Source: Candidatus Nitrospira allomarina (GTDB lineage Bacteria; Nitrospirota; Nitrospiria; Nitrospirales; UBA8639). Taken from it: a DNA stretch of 64,000 nucleotides. A program made the translations under genes and the position numbers. The DNA lies in assembly GCF_032050975.1 (NCBI RefSeq), contig NZ_CP116967.1:796001-860000 (forward strand). The letters are read 5' to 3'. How positions within the stretch are numbered: position 1 is the first letter of the stretch; each line of letters begins with the position of its first letter. This document shows positions 35,207 through 44,763 of this stretch, piece after piece. The notes under the pieces were generated by a model. The model ran no database searches, had not been told where the DNA came from, and was given only the letters and a program-made list of their open reading frames with translations.

Positions 35207-36337
35207 ATGGATCACGAATCACCTGAACCTTCCACTCCTTCAGAGAATAAGCCAGCTCCCCCACCTTCTCTGCTTAATCCCATTGCCCCCACTGATCCAC
35301 TGCCTCGGACCAACCCACCTGCTCCCCCGCCTCTAATCAGGCCTATCTCCACAAACGACATGCGTCAAGACCATACAACCCAAACATCCACCCGCAAATT
35401 AGATCATTGGCAGTCACTTGAACCTGAACTACTCGAAACTGGAGATGAGGTGGACGAATTCCCTCCTCCAACTCCCAGCGCCTTTTCTCGATGGGGACTT
35501 CCTATTTTACTCTTTGGGCTTACCGTATTCACCACACTCTGGGCAGGAGCATTTCAAGTCAACACGAAACCCGTCAATGGGGCATGGGATTTTTTAATGC
35601 GCTATCCTGGCTCCTTAGTCAATGGAATCCCCTTTGCGGCAACTCTTTTAGGTATCCTGGTCACCCATGAATTCGGGCATTACCTCCTCTCTCGCATTCA
35701 TCGTGTGCCTGCGTCCTTACCGCTGTTCATCCCTGGTCCTCCACACTTCATCGGTACTTTTGGGGCCGTGATTCGCATGCGATCGGCCATTATGAATCGG
35801 CGGGCCCTTTTTGATATTGGCGTTGCGGGCCCCATTGCCGGTTTTATCGCAGCAGTTGTGGCTATTATAATCGGACTCTCCCTTTCACATATCGTTCCAC
35901 GATCACAAACGTACGGCTTACAGTTGGGCGAACCACTCCTACTACAATGGTTTGGCTGGCTCATGTTTGGCCCGATTCCACCTACGCACGATATTGTACT
36001 CCATCCCATTGCCTTCGCCGCATGGTTCGGATTTTTCGTCACCGCAATTAATTTACTGCCTTTGGGTCAATTGGACGGAGGTCATGTAGCATTTGCAGTG
36101 TTAGGCCGTCGGCAACGCTCACTGGCCTTGGGAACGATTCCCATCCTTATTTATTTAGGACTCACGGGTTGGCCTGGCTGGATTCTCTGGGTCGGCCTGG
36201 CTAGCCTTGTCGGGATTGGCCACCCCCCGGTCATTGACCCTGACATCGTTTTGGGCAAACACCGCCGATGGGTGGCTTGGGTGGCCTTGGCTATTTTCAT
36301 TGTGACTTTCGCCCCAGTGCCGTTTTCTGTTGGCTGA
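35207..36337 (+). CDS. site-2 protease family (M50) membrane metalloprotease
   Basis: A 376-aa intramembrane protease. ATG 35207 has AAGGA upstream; an earlier in-frame TTG at 35159 is rejected. The first about 85 residues are Pro-rich and cytosolic. Then come several membrane helices. HEFGH (H154, E155, H158) is the zinc site, and the third ligand lies in NLLPLGQLDGGHVAFAVLG near the C-terminal part. FIPGPPHFIGTFGAVIRMRS between them is like the EGY-type branch of plants and cyanobacteria. The substrate is unknown, perhaps a membrane-bound regulator. Confidence 0.9.
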   Translation: MDHESPEPSTPSENKPAPPPSLLNPIAPTDPLPRTNPPAPPPLIRPISTNDMRQDHTTQTSTRKLDHWQSLEPELLETGDEVDEFPPPTPSAFSRWGLPILLFGLTVFTTLWAGAFQVNTKPVNGAWDFLMRYPGSLVNGIPFAATLLGILVTHEFGHYLLSRIHRVPASLPLFIPGPPHFIGTFGAVIRMRSAIMNRRALFDIGVAGPIAGFIAAVVAIIIGLSLSHIVPRSQTYGLQLGEPLLLQWFGWLMFGPIPPTHDIVLHPIAFAAWFGFFVTAINLLPLGQLDGGHVAFAVLGRRQRSLALGTIPILIYLGLTGWPGWILWVGLASLVGIGHPPVIDPDIVLGKHRRWVAWVALAIFIVTFAPVPFSVG

Positions 36338-36451
36338 CCGACATGTTAGCCTTGCCTATGCCCTGGTTGATCACGGAACATCATCCATTTGCTCCATCAG
36401 CGATTCCGTACTGGAACTCCCATCCCGACCACGAAAAGGAATCGTGATCTC

Positions 36452-37855
36452 ATGAGTGATTATCAATCCCAATTACGCACCTACATTCAAGATCACCGCG
36501 CCAGCTTTGAAGACCTCCTGGGTCAAATGGTGGAAGTGCCATCAGTGAGTTCAGACCCTGAACATGCCCCCGATATGCACCGGATGGCGCAGTTGGCCGT
36601 TCAGTATCTGGAACAATTTGGGGCCAAGGCCTCTATTGTGAACACCAGTGGTTTCCCTAGCGTGTTCGGAGAATGGATGGCCGGGCGCCAATACCCCAGC
36701 CTGACCATTTACAATCATTTAGACGTCCAACCTGCTCAGGAACCGGAATGGCGGCAGCCTCCCTTTGCCTTTCATAAAGATGGGGATCGGTATTGTGGAC
36801 GTGGAGCGACGGACGATAAAGGCCCGGCGTTAACCGCCCTCTTTGCTGCAAAATTTGCCAGAGAAGCCGGCATCCCCCTGAACATCCGGGTCCTTTGGGA
36901 ATTGGAAGAAGAAATTGCCAGCCCGAATTTTTCAGAGGTCCTTCGGAACCGTAAAGCGGTCCCGGCGTCCGATTCAGTTCTGGTGTCTGATACGATTTGG
37001 GTAGCCAAGGATCGGCCGGCTCTCTCCTGTGGGCTTCGCGGTTTGTTAGTCGCCAAGTTGGTGCTTCGCACAGGGGAAACCGATATTCATTCCGGTCTCA
37101 CGGGCGGCGGGGCCCGCAACCCCTTGGCCGAATTATGTGAAGCCGCCTATTCCTGCTTGGACGCGAAAACCGGCCGCGTGAAAATACCAGGATTCTACGA
37201 TGATGTCGTCCCGCCCACCAGAACCGAACTGAAAAATTTTCTGGCATCAGGATTTCAGGTTCGGCTTTTTAAAGAAGCCTATCAATTGCGATCGCTGCGA
37301 ACATCCGATCCTCAGGATTTACTCAAACGAATCTGGGCCTCTCCCACCTTTGAAGTGCATGGGTTAGCGGGTGGGCATATGGGCCCAGGCGTAAAAACCA
37401 TTGTACCGGCCTGGGGTGAACTCAAAGTGAGTATGCGATTAGTTCCCAACCAACATCCCTCAAAAATTTTCCGACTCCTGAAAAAACACCTCCGTACTCG
37501 CAATCCTGATATTGAGGTGATTAATGATGGAGAACTGGAACCCTTTCGTGGAATTTCCGATGGCCCGTATGCGGAGGCATTACAAGAAGCGGTAGCCCAG
37601 GCCTTTGGACGCCGCCCGGTATTTGTACGGGAAGGTGGATCCATCGGGGCCATTGCAGTGTTACAACGTGCCTGGAAGGTTCCGATTCTGTTTATGGGTC
37701 TCAGTCTGCCTGAACATGGGTATCATGCACCGAATGAATATTTCGATTGGAGACAAGCTTCAGGGGGGATACAAGCCTTCGTCCATTACTTCGATCACTT
37801 GAGTCGGATGCGATTAGAAAAAACCAAAACCCGATCTAAGCCAATAACAGGCTAA
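36452..37855 (+). CDS. M20-family dipeptidase
   Basis: A 467-aa metallopeptidase from ATG 36452, after AAAAGGA. Motifs: YNHLDVQPAQEPEWRQPPF (first metal His/Asp), GRGATDDKGP (bridging Asp), LWELEEEIASPNF (Glu pair: catalytic base and ligand), DIHSGLTGGGARNP and the C-terminal MGLSLPEHGYHAPNEYF (last His ligand). The order matches the M20 family with a lid domain inserted (dipeptidase/carnosinase-like). Its end overlaps the convergent cytochrome gene by 4 bp. Confidence 0.9.
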   Translation: MSDYQSQLRTYIQDHRASFEDLLGQMVEVPSVSSDPEHAPDMHRMAQLAVQYLEQFGAKASIVNTSGFPSVFGEWMAGRQYPSLTIYNHLDVQPAQEPEWRQPPFAFHKDGDRYCGRGATDDKGPALTALFAAKFAREAGIPLNIRVLWELEEEIASPNFSEVLRNRKAVPASDSVLVSDTIWVAKDRPALSCGLRGLLVAKLVLRTGETDIHSGLTGGGARNPLAELCEAAYSCLDAKTGRVKIPGFYDDVVPPTRTELKNFLASGFQVRLFKEAYQLRSLRTSDPQDLLKRIWASPTFEVHGLAGGHMGPGVKTIVPAWGELKVSMRLVPNQHPSKIFRLLKKHLRTRNPDIEVINDGELEPFRGISDGPYAEALQEAVAQAFGRRPVFVREGGSIGAIAVLQRAWKVPILFMGLSLPEHGYHAPNEYFDWRQASGGIQAFVHYFDHLSRMRLEKTKTRSKPITG

Positions 37856-38262
37856 GGTCCAGAAGAAGGAACCTGAGCTGAAGGGAGTTCTTGAAAATGC
37901 ACGAGGGTTCGGATAAAGGCGAGAATATTGCGCCGTTCATCGGCCGACAACTGATGACTCCAGCCACTCATGGCTGTCCGGGGAACTCCCTCTGCAATAA
38001 TCTCGAGGAGCTCTGCATCAGTTTTTGCTGAAATGGCTGCTGAAACTAAATTTCCTGGGCGAGGGGCTAACAGGGCTGCCCGTGGCCCATCCCCCCGTCC
38101 TTCCGCCCCATGACATTCCAAACAATGAATTCGATAGAGCTCTCGCCCCTGCTCCCCTCCTGGTTGCTCACCCACAGTCCCTAACGGATAGGACAAGCCT
38201 AACCCTGAAATAATCAGGCTGTTCAGTAGAACCAGGACACCCATCCATACCAGTCGATTCAT
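37852..38262 (-). CDS. small c-type cytochrome
   Basis: A 136-aa exported monohaem cytochrome c. ATG 38262 gives a clean signal (MNRLVWMGVLVLLNSLIISG); a TTG at 38316 in frame would put charged residues before it. The haem motif is C47-L-E-C50-H51 and a Met ligand lies in AMSGW. RGDGPRAALLAPRPGNL is typical of electron-transfer cytochromes of the cytochrome c6/CytC-like type. It should carry electrons in the periplasm. Confidence 0.9.
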   Translation of the reverse strand: MNRLVWMGVLVLLNSLIISGLGLSYPLGTVGEQPGGEQGRELYRIHCLECHGAEGRGDGPRAALLAPRPGNLVSAAISAKTDAELLEIIAEGVPRTAMSGWSHQLSADERRNILAFIRTLVHFQELPSAQVPSSGP

Positions 38263-38353
38263 GCCTTTAATTGTACTGCGTGAATGGCGTATCTTCAAAA
38301 TTCGCCCATCAGGCAATATTTAGATGGGAATCCGTGGCAGTTGCAAAAACTCT

Positions 38354-39772
38354 TTACTGACTGCGCAACAATATCCGGAGCGGAATTCCCTCAAAACCAT
38401 ATTCCGTCCTGATGGAGTTTTCTAGATAACGGAGGTAAGAGGCTGGGACTTTAGGTGCGGATTTGACAAATAGGGCAAAGGTAGGCGGCTTGGTCGCCAC
38501 CTGAGTAATAAATACGGATTTTTTTGGATTGCCTCTGACCAACGTCATGGGATTTTTTTCCAGGAGTTCCTGAACAAATAGATTCAGCTTACGGGTTTGA
38601 ATGCGTTTGGAAAAATCGGCCACAACCTGATCAATTTTAGGAAAAAGCCGCGTGAGCGTTTCCGGTTGAATTGCGGCACCAAAGACAACCGGCACATAAG
38701 TAAAAAAGGGAAATCGCCGAGCTAATTCAAGATTGTAGGCGGGGTACGCTTCACGGTCCCCTTCCCGCATGTCCCATTTATTTACAAGAATAATACAACC
38801 TCGCCCTTGTTTACTGATTAAGCCAGCAATTTTCGTATCTTGTTCTGTGACTCCTTCCACCCCATCCAAAACCAGCACGGCAACATCAGATTGTCCCAAC
38901 GCTCGAATGGCTCGCACGACACTATAGCCTTCAATCCCACGCTCGATCCGCCCTCTTCGCCGGAGACCTGCCGTATCTGTAAAGATATACTGTCGTCCAT
39001 GAAGACTGACCATTGAATCAATCGGATCTCGTGTCGTTCCTGGAATATCACTGACAATGAGACGTCGTTCACCGAGAATGGCATTGACCAATGTCGATTT
39101 CCCTACATTGGGTCGGCCAACTACCGCGATTCGTGGGGTCTCTTGTTGGACCTCATTCTCCGTGGCATAAGGAAGATAGGGCAAAAGGGCTTCAAGTAGT
39201 TCATCCACCCCTAATCCTCCCTCAGCCGAAATAGGAAAAATCGTCTTTATCCCTAATTTGTAGAAATCGGCCAAGAGTGGTTCAGCCTGAGGAGTATCAA
39301 TCTTGTTGATCGCCAGAAAAACCGGCTTTTTCACCGGTCGCAACAGCTTAACAAGATCGGCATCCAACGGAGACAACCCCACCCGACCATCCATGACAGC
39401 AATAATGAGATCCGCTTCTTCAATAGCCGCTTGGGTTTGAAATTTGATCTGCTCTACAATGACATCGTCGGTAGTCAGATCCAGTCCACCGGTGTCGACC
39501 AACGTGAATATCCGGTTCTGATAATCGCACTCTGCGGTGTTTCTATCCCGAGTGACTCCGGAAACATCATCGACAATTGCAGTACGGTGACCGACAATTC
39601 GATTGAACAGCGTGGATTTTCCTACATTTGGTCGTCCCACTAGGGCAACCAAAGGCTTGTAGACTTTGGGATCTGGGAGAACTTCGACAGGCAAGTCTGA
39701 CGGACATGGTGGCGATTCAAGAGATGGTCTGATGCGAGAGCGAGGTGTGCGAGAACGGGAAAATCGAGTCAT
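38354..39772 (-). CDS. der: ribosome-assembly GTPase Der
   Basis: Der/EngA, 472 aa, a 50S assembly factor. It has two tandem G domains, each with GRPNVGKST (first near 50, second near 225), plus DTGG and DTAG switch motifs and NKID/NKWD guanine-specificity motifs, and a KH-like C-terminal domain. ATG 39772 is taken as start. The first about 35 residues are basic and Ser/Pro-rich, longer than typical Der, and have no match. It is a single gene with about 0.3 kb of free sequence upstream. Confidence 0.95.
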   Translation of the reverse strand: MTRFSRSRTPRSRIRPSLESPPCPSDLPVEVLPDPKVYKPLVALVGRPNVGKSTLFNRIVGHRTAIVDDVSGVTRDRNTAECDYQNRIFTLVDTGGLDLTTDDVIVEQIKFQTQAAIEEADLIIAVMDGRVGLSPLDADLVKLLRPVKKPVFLAINKIDTPQAEPLLADFYKLGIKTIFPISAEGGLGVDELLEALLPYLPYATENEVQQETPRIAVVGRPNVGKSTLVNAILGERRLIVSDIPGTTRDPIDSMVSLHGRQYIFTDTAGLRRRGRIERGIEGYSVVRAIRALGQSDVAVLVLDGVEGVTEQDTKIAGLISKQGRGCIILVNKWDMREGDREAYPAYNLELARRFPFFTYVPVVFGAAIQPETLTRLFPKIDQVVADFSKRIQTRKLNLFVQELLEKNPMTLVRGNPKKSVFITQVATKPPTFALFVKSAPKVPASYLRYLENSIRTEYGFEGIPLRILLRSQ

Positions 39773-40103
39773 TGGACAGCATATTCGGCTAAGGGTGGTC
39801 AAACTGGTAGGAAAATTCGTTTTTGGACGTCAGGTCGTCTACCAGATCAACAAGACGATTAATCGAAAGAGCCCGTCAAGTGATAGCCTGGATAAAGCCC
39901 CCCAGTCAACTACCGTCGGATAGGGCTTCATTAAGGCATCCATGCGAATAATTTTTCAATCGGGTCACAACTATGACGGGTATGCGATAATGTTAGGTAT
40001 TTTTTGTAATGCACCAGCCATCTGCACCGGTGAATTCAATTTTTGAAAAGGCTCAGAGATTGAGGCAGAGAAAAAGGCTGGGACAATCGATTAAAACAGT
40101 GAG
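39773..40103. other. non-coding stretch upstream of der
   Basis: About 330 bp between the ends of der (start) and the CopD-like gene (stop), both on the minus strand. No gene, hairpin or clear promoter match is seen, though the der promoter should lie here. Confidence 0.5.
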
Positions 40104-40631
40104 TTACACATGGAGATGTTTCATCGCTGCTGCACAAAGAATAATAAATACTCCCATCCACAATGCTACACGCTGAAATGGAACCGGCTCTATGGCCATT
40201 TCTTCCAATTCCTCGCTTGTCTCACCTCCTGTAGGTTCATTTTTAAATATTATGGTGTACAGAAAAATGGTCAAAATTCCTAGCACCAACGCCAATTTTA
40301 TGAAAAAGACTGTGAGGTATTTTGCATGATGGGCGACGTTTTCCCCCGACTGCATGACCATCCCCTCACTCACATAGTGGAGATTGACTCCTCCAGTGAA
40401 AAGGATGACCACCAAAAGAATCCCCACCACCCGTTTATATTGCCGATAGAAGGTTTCAGATATTGGTCGGATAAATTGTTTCGGGACAGCAGTTTTGAGA
40501 CTGGGCGTCACAGCCATCACAAGAAAAGCCAGACCTCCAATCCACACCACGGCAGACAGAAGATGCAACCAATGCACCAGAATGGGAATTATCTGATTAA
40601 GGTCGGTGAGAACTCCGAGGAGGGATTCCAT
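40104..40631 (-). CDS. CopD-like four-helix membrane protein
   Basis: A 175-aa membrane protein. Its helices are IPILVHWLHLLSAVVWIGGLAFLVMAV, VVGILLVVILFTGGVNL, YLTVFFIKLALVLGILTIFLYTIIF and ALWMGVFIILCAAAMKHL. The HWLHLLSAVVWIGG start with its His and the later H in VAHHAKYLTV match the CopD/cytochrome-b-like family, which can bind copper or haem. Its ATG overlaps the stop codon of the upstream radical SAM gene (TAATG), so it is the last gene of that operon and may serve the same process. Confidence 0.78.
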   Translation of the reverse strand: MESLLGVLTDLNQIIPILVHWLHLLSAVVWIGGLAFLVMAVTPSLKTAVPKQFIRPISETFYRQYKRVVGILLVVILFTGGVNLHYVSEGMVMQSGENVAHHAKYLTVFFIKLALVLGILTIFLYTIIFKNEPTGGETSEELEEMAIEPVPFQRVALWMGVFIILCAAAMKHLHV

Positions 40632-42013
40632 TAGAACTTAAACACAGGTTTTTCATTCCCGAACCGACGCTTCCGAAGTTCTTCCATTAATTCAATCGTC
40701 ACAGTTGGAAGACCTTGTTCGGCGGCATGACGCTCGACGCCTTTTTTAACCATCGCCCGTAGAAAGTAGGGAATGCGACTGAGCCGTTCTTCCGCAGCAG
40801 CTTCCCATTCCACAGACGAGACTTCCGGAACATTGAAAGCCACTTTTATTTTCTCTCCCCCTTTGGGAGTGTATAGACACCATTCGTCCTCATCCATCGC
40901 ATCCCCGTGGTCCACGTAGGGACGAGCACGACACCCTCCGCAAATTTCACTGTATTCGCAATCTCCGCATTTGCCCTTAAGGTGTGGATAACGAAAGGAA
41001 TTGAAAACTTCCGAATTTTCCCATAAATCGACAAAACTGGTCTGGCGGATGTTTCCTGCGGACAAGGGCATATATGGGCAAGGCGTGAGGTCACCGTTGG
41101 GCGTCACCCGCGCATAGTTAGTCCCTGCCAGACATCCCCCTCCCATGTAGCCCTGGGCTTTGGTGATGGGAGAATTTGGGTCCTTTTCATAGGCCAGGCG
41201 TTTAAAATGTGGGGCACAACGTGCCCGAACCAACATGTCCTGGTATTTATCTTGGCTCTCCACCAAATAGCTCAAAACCTCTTCATATTGTGAAGGAGTG
41301 ATGTCGGTGAGCTCTTCACCTCGTCCTGTGCACACCATGAAAAAGACATTCAGGACTTTAGCCCCCAAATCGTGTGACCAATCGATTACGGCTGGCAATT
41401 CTTTGTAGTTCATGGGCTGTGCACTGAAGTGTACTTGGAATTGAAGGCCATTTCGTTTGCAGGCCTCAATACCAGCCATAGCTCCTTCCCATGCACCAGG
41501 TAAACCTCTAAACGCATTGTGTGTTGCTGGATCCAGGGAATCAATACTAATTCCTACACCCATCACACCAATGTCTACCATGGCTTTCGCCATTTTGTCG
41601 TCAATCAGCATTCCATTCGTGCCGAATACGACCATAAATCGCTGTTCAACTGCATGACGAGCGATTTCAAGAATATCGGGACGGACCAACGGCTCTCCTC
41701 CGGTAATCACAAGAAGGCTACCGGCATTGACTTGGGCAATCTGATCAATAAGACGGAAACATTCCTCTGTCGTCAATTCATCATGCCCACCGCCCATTTT
41801 TGTCGTGGCATCCAGGTAACAATGTTCGCACTTGAGATTGCATCGCTTGGTTAAATTGAGAGCCACCAGGTAGGGCTTAAAATCATCCACAGTTCGGCCG
41901 TCTCCAGGCCCTCCTGAATCTGGACGGAAATTTTCAAACTTTGTTACTGCGCTGGATCCTAACGAGCTCAGCGTATTGAAGAATGAACTGATAACAGGCA
42001 GTGACTTACCCAT
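40631..42013 (-). CDS. radical SAM/SPASM protein with C-terminal PCP_red domain
   Basis: A 460-aa protein in the style of the NirJ/AhbC-AhbD group, which modify porphyrins or peptides. Cluster cysteines are C58, C62 and C65 (CNLKCEHC). TGGEPLVRPDI and a Cys-rich SPASM segment (GKCGDCEYSEICGGC and later EDEWCLY) bind further Fe-S clusters. The last about 60 residues (EERLSRIPYFLRAMVKKG, then ERHAAEQGLPTVTIELM) are a PCP_red domain, best known from the C-terminus of the dark protochlorophyllide reductase B subunit. Its ATG lies within the last codons of the upstream fusion gene (8-bp overlap) and its stop overlaps the CopD-like gene, so the three are coupled. A tetrapyrrole substrate is inference. 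Confidence 0.88.
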   Translation of the reverse strand: MGKSLPVISSFFNTLSSLGSSAVTKFENFRPDSGGPGDGRTVDDFKPYLVALNLTKRCNLKCEHCYLDATTKMGGGHDELTTEECFRLIDQIAQVNAGSLLVITGGEPLVRPDILEIARHAVEQRFMVVFGTNGMLIDDKMAKAMVDIGVMGVGISIDSLDPATHNAFRGLPGAWEGAMAGIEACKRNGLQFQVHFSAQPMNYKELPAVIDWSHDLGAKVLNVFFMVCTGRGEELTDITPSQYEEVLSYLVESQDKYQDMLVRARCAPHFKRLAYEKDPNSPITKAQGYMGGGCLAGTNYARVTPNGDLTPCPYMPLSAGNIRQTSFVDLWENSEVFNSFRYPHLKGKCGDCEYSEICGGCRARPYVDHGDAMDEDEWCLYTPKGGEKIKVAFNVPEVSSVEWEAAAEERLSRIPYFLRAMVKKGVERHAAEQGLPTVTIELMEELRKRRFGNEKPVFKF

Positions 42014-44105
42014 TGTGGCCGGCTCCAGATTGAGCCTCAGACGGAGCCCCCGCGCCGGTTAACTTGGCCACGATGTCCTTGACATTTCCAGTTTTCATGG
42101 CTTCTTCCATGGTGGTTTTAGCTTGTTCAATGCCCTGGTTCGCTACATCCAGAGTTATAGTTGTGGTCCCAATTTTTTCAGCATGCTTAATGATTAACGC
42201 TTTAGTACAATCCCGCATAAATCCAGCAGGAGCTCTTTCCAATCGTTGGAGGGCATCCGGCTCCCACATATACGGGTCGGCTCCATTAGTGTCCCCAGCG
42301 TTTTCCTTATTAGATTCAGAGACCATAGTTGCCGTCTCCCCAGCCGTTTTATTGGCGAAAATTGGTGTGTAGTCTTCACTTGCCGCTTCCTGAATCATCG
42401 CGCCTGAATATTCCAAGGTAATCGTGGTCATTCCCAGTTTCCTGGCCGTTTTTTCGATTTTCGCTTTTGCACGTCGGCGTTGGAACCCAGCGGGAACGGC
42501 TCGAATTGCTTCACGAGCATCTTTCGTCCACTGCATGGGGATATCGTCATATGCCACTTGTGTTTCCAAGCCACCTTCAGCTTTGGCCGCCGCATCAAAA
42601 ATAGATTTATCGACTTGTTTAAATTGCGCTCCATCCAAACCACAAACAGGACACATCACTGGATGGTCGCCTTTCCCAATATATCCACAGCCACCACAGA
42701 CGTAATAGTCTCTCGACATTCGAGCCAGATACGATTTATTTCCTGCGCTCATTGGCTCAGGAGCCTCCGCCGGGATTTCCTCCACCACCTGGGACATCAT
42801 ACCGCTCAAGGTTGAGCCCATTAGGTCCTGCGCAACTTCATTGCCTGCCTGCATAGTATTCCGATCGACTCCGGCCGCATCGAGAGTACCACCGAGAGTT
42901 TTCATTGCGTCCATCGCACCCTTGGGTAAAATATCCCCAACCGCATCATCAATGACTGAATTACTGATGATGGTATGACCCTTTTCGATGGCATATCGAT
43001 GTATCGCAGTCTTGGCCACTCCCCGCGCAAAGACCGGTATCTTTTCCATCCGTCTTAAGGCTTCTTCCGTCCAGGCAATTGTGTATTCGGCCTGTGTGTC
43101 TATCGGAGGAACAAACTTCTTATTGGATATTAATATATTACAGGGAGCTGAACGCAAAAGATTTTCGGCATTACTGCCAATATCCATATCATCATCGCTA
43201 TGCACCCCAATCCGTCCAACGATAAGCAGCCATGGCTGCTCTTTTCGAACGTACTGAATGATTTTCTCAAACGCTTTGCCGTCAAGTAGAGTGGTCTTAA
43301 TATCTTCGCCCTCATCCTGTGCGACATCGCGCGAGACATCAAGATGAGACTGGTAAATTTTCGCGAGTCCGCTGTCAATGACTTCCTCGTGAAGCTTTTC
43401 CTGCTCCTTAAATCGAAACACCTTCCCAGCCTCTTCATTCAAGACACCGGAAATACTGTGAAACGCCGCATAATGAAAATAGGGATCGAATGCGGATATC
43501 GCTTCTACCGGCTTATTGAGGGCCTTTCCCAGGGCAAGCGCGGTCTTCAGTCCGCCAAAGGAATAATGGCTCCCATCCACAGCTACTACTATTTTCCCAC
43601 CGTTTATGGGTTTGGTGTCTTTTACAATGAACATGTCTGAATTACGAATCCGACGGATCACACGTTCTGTGTTGCTCCCGATCACAGAGTCCTTCACCGC
43701 ACCAACTCCCAAGGCTCCCATAATGGTCAAGTCATACCCATTTTTTGTGATATCTTCCGCAATTGCTTTCCAATTTCGCCCCTCAAGTGAGCGTCGCTCT
43801 AAAGGAATGTTCGCTTCCGCGCATTTCTGGTCGACAAAATCCAAATATGAATCTGTAATTATCTGCAAGCCTCTGGTGATAAGGGAATCATGAATTTGGC
43901 GTTGGCGATCTAACTCTTTTTCATCGTGATATTCCTCAGGAAGACCTGCCTCCATTTGCTTAAACCGCTTATCATGCATCTTGGCCGCATATACATGGCT
44001 TCCCACAATTTTCGAACCGAAAATTTTCGCGAATTGCACTCCCAGTTCCACAGCCATATTCGAATGGTCTGAATTATCAACCGGGACATATATTGTTTTG
44101 TACAT
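42006..44105 (-). CDS. UspA-UspA-PCP_red-rubredoxin-PCP_red-PCP_red fusion
   Basis: A 699-aa multidomain protein with no standard name. ATG 44105 has a strong GGAGG 8 nt upstream. Residues 1-163 and about 172-330 are two universal stress domains (MGALGVGAVKDSVIGSNTER and IVGRIGVHSDDDMDIGSNAE give ATP-binding-type loops). Residues about 345-392 are a PCP_red domain (WTEEALRRMEKIPVFARG). C470/C473 and C485/C488 form a rubredoxin-like CxxC...CxxC site. Two more PCP_red domains sit at about 524-570 and 613-660. All three share the W-x2-(D/E)A...(I/V/A)P-x-(F)-x-R pattern. It is the first gene of a three-gene operon. Confidence 0.88.
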   Translation of the reverse strand: MYKTIYVPVDNSDHSNMAVELGVQFAKIFGSKIVGSHVYAAKMHDKRFKQMEAGLPEEYHDEKELDRQRQIHDSLITRGLQIITDSYLDFVDQKCAEANIPLERRSLEGRNWKAIAEDITKNGYDLTIMGALGVGAVKDSVIGSNTERVIRRIRNSDMFIVKDTKPINGGKIVVAVDGSHYSFGGLKTALALGKALNKPVEAISAFDPYFHYAAFHSISGVLNEEAGKVFRFKEQEKLHEEVIDSGLAKIYQSHLDVSRDVAQDEGEDIKTTLLDGKAFEKIIQYVRKEQPWLLIVGRIGVHSDDDMDIGSNAENLLRSAPCNILISNKKFVPPIDTQAEYTIAWTEEALRRMEKIPVFARGVAKTAIHRYAIEKGHTIISNSVIDDAVGDILPKGAMDAMKTLGGTLDAAGVDRNTMQAGNEVAQDLMGSTLSGMMSQVVEEIPAEAPEPMSAGNKSYLARMSRDYYVCGGCGYIGKGDHPVMCPVCGLDGAQFKQVDKSIFDAAAKAEGGLETQVAYDDIPMQWTKDAREAIRAVPAGFQRRRAKAKIEKTARKLGMTTITLEYSGAMIQEAASEDYTPIFANKTAGETATMVSESNKENAGDTNGADPYMWEPDALQRLERAPAGFMRDCTKALIIKHAEKIGTTTITLDVANQGIEQAKTTMEEAMKTGNVKDIVAKLTGAGAPSEAQSGAGHNG

Positions 44106-44712
44106 CAACAAGCCTCCTTAACAGATTTCCGCCATAGAAAAAGCGGCACCAGGCCCTCGTCTCAATCGCCGGGAAATTTTTATAAACAGATGTTTTTTCA
44201 CATGAAATAAGAGCGGATCTTACCACTGGGAATTCTAGGTACGCAACCCAACGACGATTTCCACCTTGACATGAGTGAAATATAAAAAACCCTATATTTA
44301 TCAAATGCGTGGAAAGACTCATACTAGCATTTACCCAGCCCAACAAATTCATGGAAAGCGCGTAAAAAACACTCCCCAATCATATGGTGCGGAGCCCTTA
44401 GGTTACACATGGCGAGTAGATGGGGCTTACAAACTTTCACAAACGAATCTATTAATATTCTGCTCTTGGTGAAAAGACGCAAGACTTAATTCTCCGAAAA
44501 ACGAGCCTCGAATTGCCAAAGATGGCAACTAACGCTGCAACCTAACCATCTCCGTGAAATTATTACCGGCCTAGCGTCCGGCAAATCAATCGAAATGAGG
44601 AAAGCCATTCTTTAGTCCGTCTCACTTTTTGTATTTTTCTTATGAGAACTTTGCGTTATGGGAATTTTATGTTTTACTGACCTTTAGCGGAAAACAAAGA
44701 ACGAAACCTGAG
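44106..44712. other. non-coding stretch upstream of two divergent operons
   Basis: The first 0.6 kb of the 0.76 kb between the fusion gene and metK. Reading frames here lack ribosome sites. Small hairpins occur, for example TTGCCA/TGGCAA near 44515, without T runs. A TTGACA at 44266-44271 lacks a -10 box at suitable distance. The promoters of both units should lie here; the structured metK leader is listed separately. Confidence 0.5.
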
Positions 44713-44763
44713 AAACCTCATTTTTTTCGGTTTTTGGAAGACCGAAATTGCGGATAGAGGTTT
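44713..44763 (+). promoter_or_regulatory. structured leader upstream of metK
   Basis: Two nested perfect stems: an outer AAACCTC (44713-44719) with GAGGTTT (44757-44763), and an inner TTTCGGT (44725-44731) with ACCGAAA (44741-44747) closing a nine-base loop. Asymmetric internal loops separate them. The element ends about 100 nt before metK. I do not recognise any of the known SAM or SAH riboswitch classes in it. It may be a cis-regulatory RNA, or simply an AT-rich hairpin. Confidence 0.4.

Noticed and set aside
40631..44105. Bacteriochlorophyll synthesis cluster
   Set aside because: PCP_red domains occur, but no bchL/N/B, chlorophyllide or photosystem gene is in the window, and the domains are attached to different partners.
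44266..44298. Sigma-70 promoter starting at TTGACA 44266
   Set aside because: The nearest TATATT lies 21 bp downstream, too far, and no gene follows for 570 bp on that strand.
44077..44472. Small frames on both strands between the Usp fusion gene and metK
   Set aside because: Irregular composition and no ribosome sites; they lie in a regulatory gap.
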